In this document: piece by piece, positions 14,201 to 17,731 of the stretch
Numbering within the stretch: the stretch's first letter is position 1
How the letters are laid out: the number at the start of each line of letters is the position of its first letter
From: an archaeon
Lineage (GTDB): Archaea; Asgardarchaeota; Hermodarchaeia; Hermodarchaeales; Hermodarchaeaceae
NCBI GenBank assembly: GCA_016550405.1
Contig: JABXGX010000238.1
Location: forward strand, 1-17,731
Direction: 5' to 3'
DNA: 17,731 nucleotides
Notes under the pieces: generated by a model
Told to the model about the DNA's origin: nothing
Database searches by the model: none
The model's input: only the letters and a program-made list of their open reading frames with translations
Program-made: the position numbers and the translations under genes

Positions 14201-14413
14201 ACGCTCGTAGGTGGCGTTATTGTTGCTGTTTACTATTTCCAGCGACGTCCAAGTACCACACCGCCTACACCTCCCCCCCGATACACTAGCCCTACTCGAA
14301 CATCACCACCCATCCGTGATGTCCAAGATACTGCGAAATTCTGTGCATACTGCGGGGCCATGGTGCCTTATGGAGCACGATATTGTCCAATCTGCGGCGC
14401 CTCCCTTATCTGA
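11273..14413 (+). CDS. Secreted membrane-anchored clostripain-family (C11) protease
   Basis: 1046 residues. Order of parts: signal peptide (about 1-25); DUF2341-type region (about 66-170; WFNTSWDYRKA to SIFLYYG); a beta-rich LamG-like part (about 180-370); a beta-sandwich linker; clostripain-family C11 peptidase (about 471-830) with the strand DWTVLVYLDGDNDLE, catalytic His582 in WDHGAG and Cys624 in DACLMG; a PPC-like beta domain (about 855-950); a Pro/Gly spacer; one membrane helix (about 961-988); a Pro/Thr-rich stalk; and a four-Cys zinc ribbon (CAYC at 1024-1027, CPIC at 1038-1041). The enzyme part should face outside and the ribbon the cytoplasm. C11 peptidases are cysteine proteases, often cutting after Arg/Lys. 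It starts at ATG 11273 behind GGGAGAT. It has no evident operon partner. Confidence 0.9.
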   Translation: MPSWKSTITLMLLLVLTFPALTSLATPLFPNALNSTKTIEALERTYPESNSFSPTEKEIPVPDVPWFNTSWDYRKAHVIEGSTYGALTNYQLRFEVHRSPGIDSGATVYCSYNCIMTFQDLRFTESDGVTLCSYWIEEIITSPERIAYVWVKIPFIPAYPGNTSIFLYYGYSHALSISDIDATFDAACDMEEGNLSDWDGSWGTATHSASGLYAHSGSYSLAMTPASGLPNSSGRFLDVSIFDNYHAYRVWFYDTGTTTLWKSTNAILSDGPTDNYKVYLGCAGHEANFSYWDGSTWMESNIPRSTGFHYYEFRHLDMTTFLYVDEHLIHTSIRLNEPSLDQFRVYIYRGYPEASYFDDLIVRKWVTPEPIHLGWILTELLSLRWEDAPSNQIIYFNNHFVYDLNATPEALVDTWEINDTINFAINSHGTITNNTYLFPGIYGIYVRVNSTKGDLLEAAFSVLVIEQPIQSDWTVLVYLDGDNDLEEFAFDDLNSMETIGSTPDVKIIVLVDFRYGADAPFSGARCYELTQDADLNTIASSQLITTLPSEPDMGDWQVLRDFIVIGQAYAPADHYLLVLWDHGAGAFGVCADDTSNDRLSIPEIHQALSGPQVQHLDIVAFDACLMGQLEVAYEIRYTTDLVLFSEESIPLTGFPYEDILLNLTTYPESTPKALASSMVYYYITAYDVGGRYYDPMYNDICLSAIETSHLFSVTQALDQLAQYLVGIVSNADSYETISIARASSQGFTWANFIDLYSFASRLEIELANPSWPYNLALSLYEAIDNAVYEELHLAGVADAHGLGAVFGSYGTYQLALADNTEWDEFMEAFIDIGSSLSNAIPLTENIGYLGPPTLHCGYLDGPYDSVYFVFTAQETGMYTFTLDAAWSQYTSDFDLYIYDDHGTELAESISPSSSESIAIYLSAANTYYVEAYSYDSGEGGIGVFYLNMYAPSGPGPGPFPIFPLILFIFIGISIFFTLVGGVIVAVYYFQRRPSTTPPTPPPRYTSPTRTSPPIRDVQDTAKFCAYCGAMVPYGARYCPICGASLI

Positions 14414-14529
14414 AGCAGACACATCGTCACTAGTAGCCCTTCTTGTAAGCCGACAAACTGAGCAAATAGGTACAAAAACTTACCAAAAATCAGAGTCGCA
14501 GTGCGGTTCTTTTGCACACCAGTTGCCGA

Positions 14530-14538
14530 CTTTAAGTA
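14530..14538 (+). promoter_or_regulatory. Weak TATA-like element before the DNA polymerase gene
   Basis: CTTTAAGTA lies 30 bases before the ATG at 14568, so a transcript starting about 25 bases downstream would be nearly leaderless. This fits the absence of a Shine-Dalgarno site before that ATG. Nothing else is recognised in the 154-base gap after the protease gene. Confidence 0.3.
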
Positions 14539-14567
14539 GGGTCTTGTGACACTCGTCCTGACCGACA

Positions 14568-17500
14568 ATGCGTGGCTGGATCCTCGATGTGACTCCCCGG
14601 TCTGACCACTTGGTCCTGTGGTTACGCACGGCAACGGAATGTGTCCCATTAGATGTGCCCTATCAGCCACGGTTCTACTTACACGCACCGGGCGTCCAAT
14701 TCGAGGACTATGCGCCGCTGTTTGAGAGCCATCCCCTCATAAGCGCTGTGGCTCCTGAATTTCATCGGCTGCAGCTGCGGAGCCCACGACGTCCGGTTCT
14801 CGGCGTAACAGTCTCCTCCTGCACCCAACTCCCCCGTGTCGTCCGCGAGATCAAAACTCTAGCCGTCCCCCGTTTTCGCGTCTTCAACGGCGATCTCTCA
14901 GCTACGCAGCTGTGGTACCTAGAACAGCGGCGCTACCCCTTCGAACAGGTGGAGGTCCACACCGACCAGTCAGGGACCCGCGCAACCCAAATCGACTCCT
15001 GCGACTCCCGCTTGGCCCTGGACTATGATCTTCCTCCCTTTGATACCGTCGACCTCCACCTAGCGGGGGAGGACCTGTTTTGTGCAACTAGTTCCAAGGG
15101 CGATACCATTCAGACCACAGAGCCTATGATGCTCCAAGATTGGATCACCACTCAAAACCCTGATATCATCTTCACCGAAGACGGAGATGCCCGCATCTTC
15201 CCTACCTTGATTCAACGCGTTCAAGAGGCAGGAATGTTACAACAGTTCTCATTGAATCGTGACCAAACCCCACACGTGTTCAGTGATACAACACTGCCAG
15301 CAGGACGGGCCGTATTCCGGTATGGGACACCAGTCTTCTATCGTCCCCACCCATTTCACCTGCGCGGCCGTTTGCACTTGGACCGGTCGCATATGACCTT
15401 CGGCTCCTTCGATGGCCTCATCGAAGCTAGTCGACTCACCGCCTTTCCACCCCAACGCATGGCCCGAAGTAGCCCCGGGACAGGCATCAACTTACTCCAA
15501 ATGCAAGAGGCCCTCAACCGTGGCGTCCTGATTCCCGAAACCAAAGCGGACCCTGAACAGTACAAGACCGGTCTGGAGCTTCTCAACGCCGATCGTGGAG
15601 GACATGTCATCACCCCCCGTGTCGGCGTGTTCAGTGATGTAGGTGAACTGGACTTCTTGTCCATGTATCCTGCCTTAATGATTAAATACAACATCTCGCC
15701 GGAAGCTCTGTTCTGTGACTGTTGCCCTGATGATGCAACTGTCGTTCCCGAGCTAGGGTATTGGCTGTGTCGACGTCAGCCAGGCATTGTTCCCACCTTT
15801 CTCAAACCGATTCTCGAAAAACGCACCTACTATAAACGACGTCGTTTTGATAATCCAGTATATGAAGCCCGCCAATCAGCACTGAAATGGCTGCTTGTAG
15901 TGTGTTTAGATTCTGATGAGATAGTACCAGTGAAAATCAATGGTGAAGTGCAACTAGTTAAGATAGGAAAGTATGTCGACCAATATGTTACATCAACCAG
16001 CGTACAACCCTGTAATGCTGACATCCAAGTAGTCGGACTAGACGAGCAGTATAAAGCAACCTTTGTTCCGGTAAAGCGGTTCTTCAAGCTTAATGCGCCA
16101 AGCACTCTTCTTAAAGTCAAGTTGGAGGGAGGCCGAGAGATTACCCTCACCCCTGACCACCCATCCTATGTCCTTGATAATGGCAAATTAGTCGTCAGAG
16201 AAACTCGACACCTCAGATGCGGTGATTTCTTACCAGTGCTACTCTCCGCTCCCTCAGGCTCGAACCAGTATCAATTCGACTTCATTGAAATTCTTCTTAA
16301 CACACATTCAGAGAACACCTTAGATGCATGGAGAGTCCGTGGTTCAGTCGTAGGAAAAGCCATCACGGAGCATCGAAGCAAAATAGCGTCTGCACTGTCT
16401 CAAGGTAATCACACTTCTCAGGCGTTGAACCAGTGGCAAAGAGAAGGTTACATTCCCCTTAGGTATTTCAAGTTGCTTCAACTCTCTGTAGAAGAGCATC
16501 AACAACTGCAAATAGGACGAGGACGACGAAAAGGCGGACTAGTTCAATGGATTCCAGCCACAGTACCGCTTGATGACAATCTAGCGTTCCTCTTAGGATT
16601 CTTTGTAGGAGATGGAAGTGCAATCAGCAATATGATTCGACTTGATGTCAACTCAGAAGATGCGACTCTTCTCAAGAAACTCGAACAAACCATTTCAACA
16701 ATTTTTGGCATTGACGGACAGACCCGTAAGAAAGCACAAGCAAAAATGTGCGTGGTACAAATCAATAGCATCGCGCTCGTTGAACTATTCGAAAAAGCAT
16801 TCTTGATTGGAGCCACCGCACAGCGAGGGCGACTTCAGATACCACCCTACATCCTTAATGCGCAGAGAGAAATTCGATACGCGTTTCTTGCAGGACTAAT
16901 TGCAAGCGATGGGGTCATCGACAAAACGCGAAATGTGATTCGAATAAGCACAAACAGTGAGATGCTACTCAACCAACTAGGCTATTTGGCATTGACCATG
17001 AACATTGATTTTCTGTTAAACCGATCAAAGAGGAAAGGAGTAGCACATGTCTTTCGAGTCACTGGAAAACGAAGTTTGACTGACATTCAAGCCAACTGTT
17101 TCATGAAGAAAAAACATGTACAAGTCCTACGTAGTAAAAGCGACAGCAAACACCCACATTCGCGAATTCGAGGAGTTCCTGTGCAAGGAACCCGTTTACG
17201 ACAACTTGCTCGGAAATATCGAAAGGTCATAAACCCACGTATCGATTCAATCGAGAGAGCTAACCGAACAGCCGCAAGAATCCAAATAGCCCAGCTTCTT
17301 GATACACCAACACTTTCCAAAGCAGATCAAGAACAGCTAGCCTTCATTAAGCAATTGACTGAAGGTGACATCGGTTTTGCTAAAGTGACAGAGATTATCA
17401 AGGTAAAACCCACTTCAGAGCACGTATATTGTTTTGAAGTAGATAATCCCTTAGCGGGATTCGCCGCGGGGAAAGGTGGAATCTTTACACACAATTGCTT

Positions 17501-17731
17501 CGGGTACCTCGGTTTTCGTGCTTCGCGGTTTGGACGGGTGGAAGCGTATGAATGTGTGACTGCCTTTAGTCGTCGTGTTCTCTTACAGACGAAAGCGGTA
17601 TGCGAGCAGAATGGCTTCCACGTGTTGCATGGCATCGTTGATTGTGTGTGGCTACAAAAGTCCGGTGCCACTGTCGAAGACTACCTAGCGGTGAGTGATG
17701 CCATTAAGGAGGTCACTGGACTGCACATCGA
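14568..17731 (+). CDS. PolB2-like family-B DNA polymerase, intein-containing, 3' end outside window
   Basis: The frame is open from ATG 14568 (in-frame TGA just upstream at 14559) to the window edge. After removing the intein the visible extein is 445 + 78 residues. Palm motifs: motif A LDFLSMYPAL with D362; motif B ARQSALKWLLVV continuing after the intein as CFGYLGF; motif C HGIVDCVW, where the usual DTD is IVD, keeping the second Asp (D1025 of the precursor). The exonuclease half is degenerate: LPPFDTVDLHLAG (155-167) aligns with an Exo I DIE as HLA, and FTEDGDARIF (202-211) with Exo II NGDNFD. Proofreading is therefore probably lost, as in archaeal PolB2. Sulfolobus Dpo2, a PolB2, is linked to damage tolerance. 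The extein is GC-rich compared with its neighbours. No ribosome site is evident. Confidence 0.88.
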   Translation, partial: MRGWILDVTPRSDHLVLWLRTATECVPLDVPYQPRFYLHAPGVQFEDYAPLFESHPLISAVAPEFHRLQLRSPRRPVLGVTVSSCTQLPRVVREIKTLAVPRFRVFNGDLSATQLWYLEQRRYPFEQVEVHTDQSGTRATQIDSCDSRLALDYDLPPFDTVDLHLAGEDLFCATSSKGDTIQTTEPMMLQDWITTQNPDIIFTEDGDARIFPTLIQRVQEAGMLQQFSLNRDQTPHVFSDTTLPAGRAVFRYGTPVFYRPHPFHLRGRLHLDRSHMTFGSFDGLIEASRLTAFPPQRMARSSPGTGINLLQMQEALNRGVLIPETKADPEQYKTGLELLNADRGGHVITPRVGVFSDVGELDFLSMYPALMIKYNISPEALFCDCCPDDATVVPELGYWLCRRQPGIVPTFLKPILEKRTYYKRRRFDNPVYEARQSALKWLLVVCLDSDEIVPVKINGEVQLVKIGKYVDQYVTSTSVQPCNADIQVVGLDEQYKATFVPVKRFFKLNAPSTLLKVKLEGGREITLTPDHPSYVLDNGKLVVRETRHLRCGDFLPVLLSAPSGSNQYQFDFIEILLNTHSENTLDAWRVRGSVVGKAITEHRSKIASALSQGNHTSQALNQWQREGYIPLRYFKLLQLSVEEHQQLQIGRGRRKGGLVQWIPATVPLDDNLAFLLGFFVGDGSAISNMIRLDVNSEDATLLKKLEQTISTIFGIDGQTRKKAQAKMCVVQINSIALVELFEKAFLIGATAQRGRLQIPPYILNAQREIRYAFLAGLIASDGVIDKTRNVIRISTNSEMLLNQLGYLALTMNIDFLLNRSKRKGVAHVFRVTGKRSLTDIQANCFMKKKHVQVLRSKSDSKHPHSRIRGVPVQGTRLRQLARKYRKVINPRIDSIERANRTAARIQIAQLLDTPTLSKADQEQLAFIKQLTEGDIGFAKVTEIIKVKPTSEHVYCFEVDNPLAGFAAGKGGIFTHNCFGYLGFRASRFGRVEAYECVTAFSRRVLLQTKAVCEQNGFHVLHGIVDCVWLQKSGATVEDYLAVSDAIKEVTGLHI
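15903..17495 (+). mobile_element. Intein with LAGLIDADG homing endonuclease in polymerase motif B
   Basis: A 531-residue in-frame intein. It begins with Cys1 (CLDSDEIV), has block B TPDHPSYV (83-90, His86), and ends in GGIFTHN (525-531) followed by extein Cys+1, so the splicing residues (Cys1, penultimate His530, Asn531, Cys+1) are all present. Two endonuclease blocks read LLGFFVGDGSA (230-240, D237) and FLAGLIASDGVID (328-340, D336), both with their acidic residue, so cutting activity is possible. Residues about 143-200 look like an inserted helix-turn-helix DNA-recognition segment. It interrupts motif B exactly before CFGYLGF, a site where splicing is needed for function. Its base composition is much lower in GC than the extein. 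It should spread by homing into intein-free alleles. Confidence 0.93.

Noticed and set aside
14211..14549. Plus-strand reading frame overlapping the end of the protease gene
   Set aside because: It lies in another frame over the membrane helix, stalk and zinc ribbon, which are clearly coding in the protease frame. Its product shows no recognisable motif.
14414..14567. A tRNA or small RNA in the gap before the polymerase gene
   Set aside because: No cloverleaf, TTCGA-type arm or strong hairpin was found by eye.
15903..17495. A frameshifted or pseudogene polymerase, since the recognisable polymerase motifs are split
   Set aside because: The intervening 1593 bases are in frame, without stops, and carry complete intein ends, so the gene is intact and spliced at protein level.
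15249..17671. Several minus-strand reading frames opposite the polymerase and intein
   Set aside because: The plus strand is one uninterrupted frame with polymerase and intein motifs throughout. The opposite frames have no motifs or ribosome sites and are shadows.

Overview
This window reads as archaeal chromosome, most likely from an Asgard-type archaeon. Thorarchaeota-like is only a first guess and I cannot place it from sequence alone. The reasons are: TATA boxes about 25-35 bases ahead of likely transcript starts; Shine-Dalgarno sites with frequent TTG and GTG starts; a KaiC-like ATPase and a GvpD-like P-loop protein; a complete Ras/Rab-type small GTPase with all five G motifs; an IscS/IscU pair of the Archaeoglobus type; and a PolB2-like family-B DNA polymerase. 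Sampled lines of ordinary genes are about 40-45% GC, while the polymerase extein at the right end is clearly richer.

Left part (1-3245, plus strand): a tight signalling run. It holds a single-domain KaiC-like ATPase, a possible 27-residue micro-ORF with a strong ribosome site, a Ras/Rab-like GTPase, a GvpD-like two-lobed protein with one intact and one degenerate P-loop, and a stand-alone CheY-like receiver. Short gaps and one overlap suggest one operon linking ATP, GTP and phosphoryl signalling.

Next (5545-3254, minus strand): a sulfur and Fe-S operon in the order tusA, dsrE-like, iscS, iscU. The IscS homologue has Asp where the PLP lysine should be, as in the Archaeoglobus fulgidus protein reported to lack desulfurase activity, so TusA and DsrE may matter as alternative sulfur carriers. 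A divergent ribbon-helix-helix regulator (5731-6126) shares a promoter region that contains a TATA box, a perfect palindrome and a direct repeat.

Middle (6232-11193, plus strand): an acyl-CoA dehydrogenase with its own TATA box, then two paralogous MFS transporters flanking a PadR regulator and a tiny Cys-rich coiled-coil protein. The PadR promoter carries a very clear TATA box followed by three tandem 16-bp inverted repeats that fit the PadR box ATGT-N8-ACAT, which suggests autoregulation.

Right part (11273-17731, plus strand): a large secreted, membrane-anchored clostripain-family (C11) protease with an N-terminal DUF2341 region, a PPC-like domain, a C-terminal membrane helix and a predicted cytoplasmic zinc ribbon. 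It is followed by a family-B DNA polymerase that runs off the window. The polymerase has degenerate exonuclease motifs and an altered motif C, and it is interrupted in motif B by a 531-residue intein carrying a LAGLIDADG homing endonuclease. No rRNA, tRNA, CRISPR array or insertion sequence was seen, and no gene-free stretch exceeds 300 bases.
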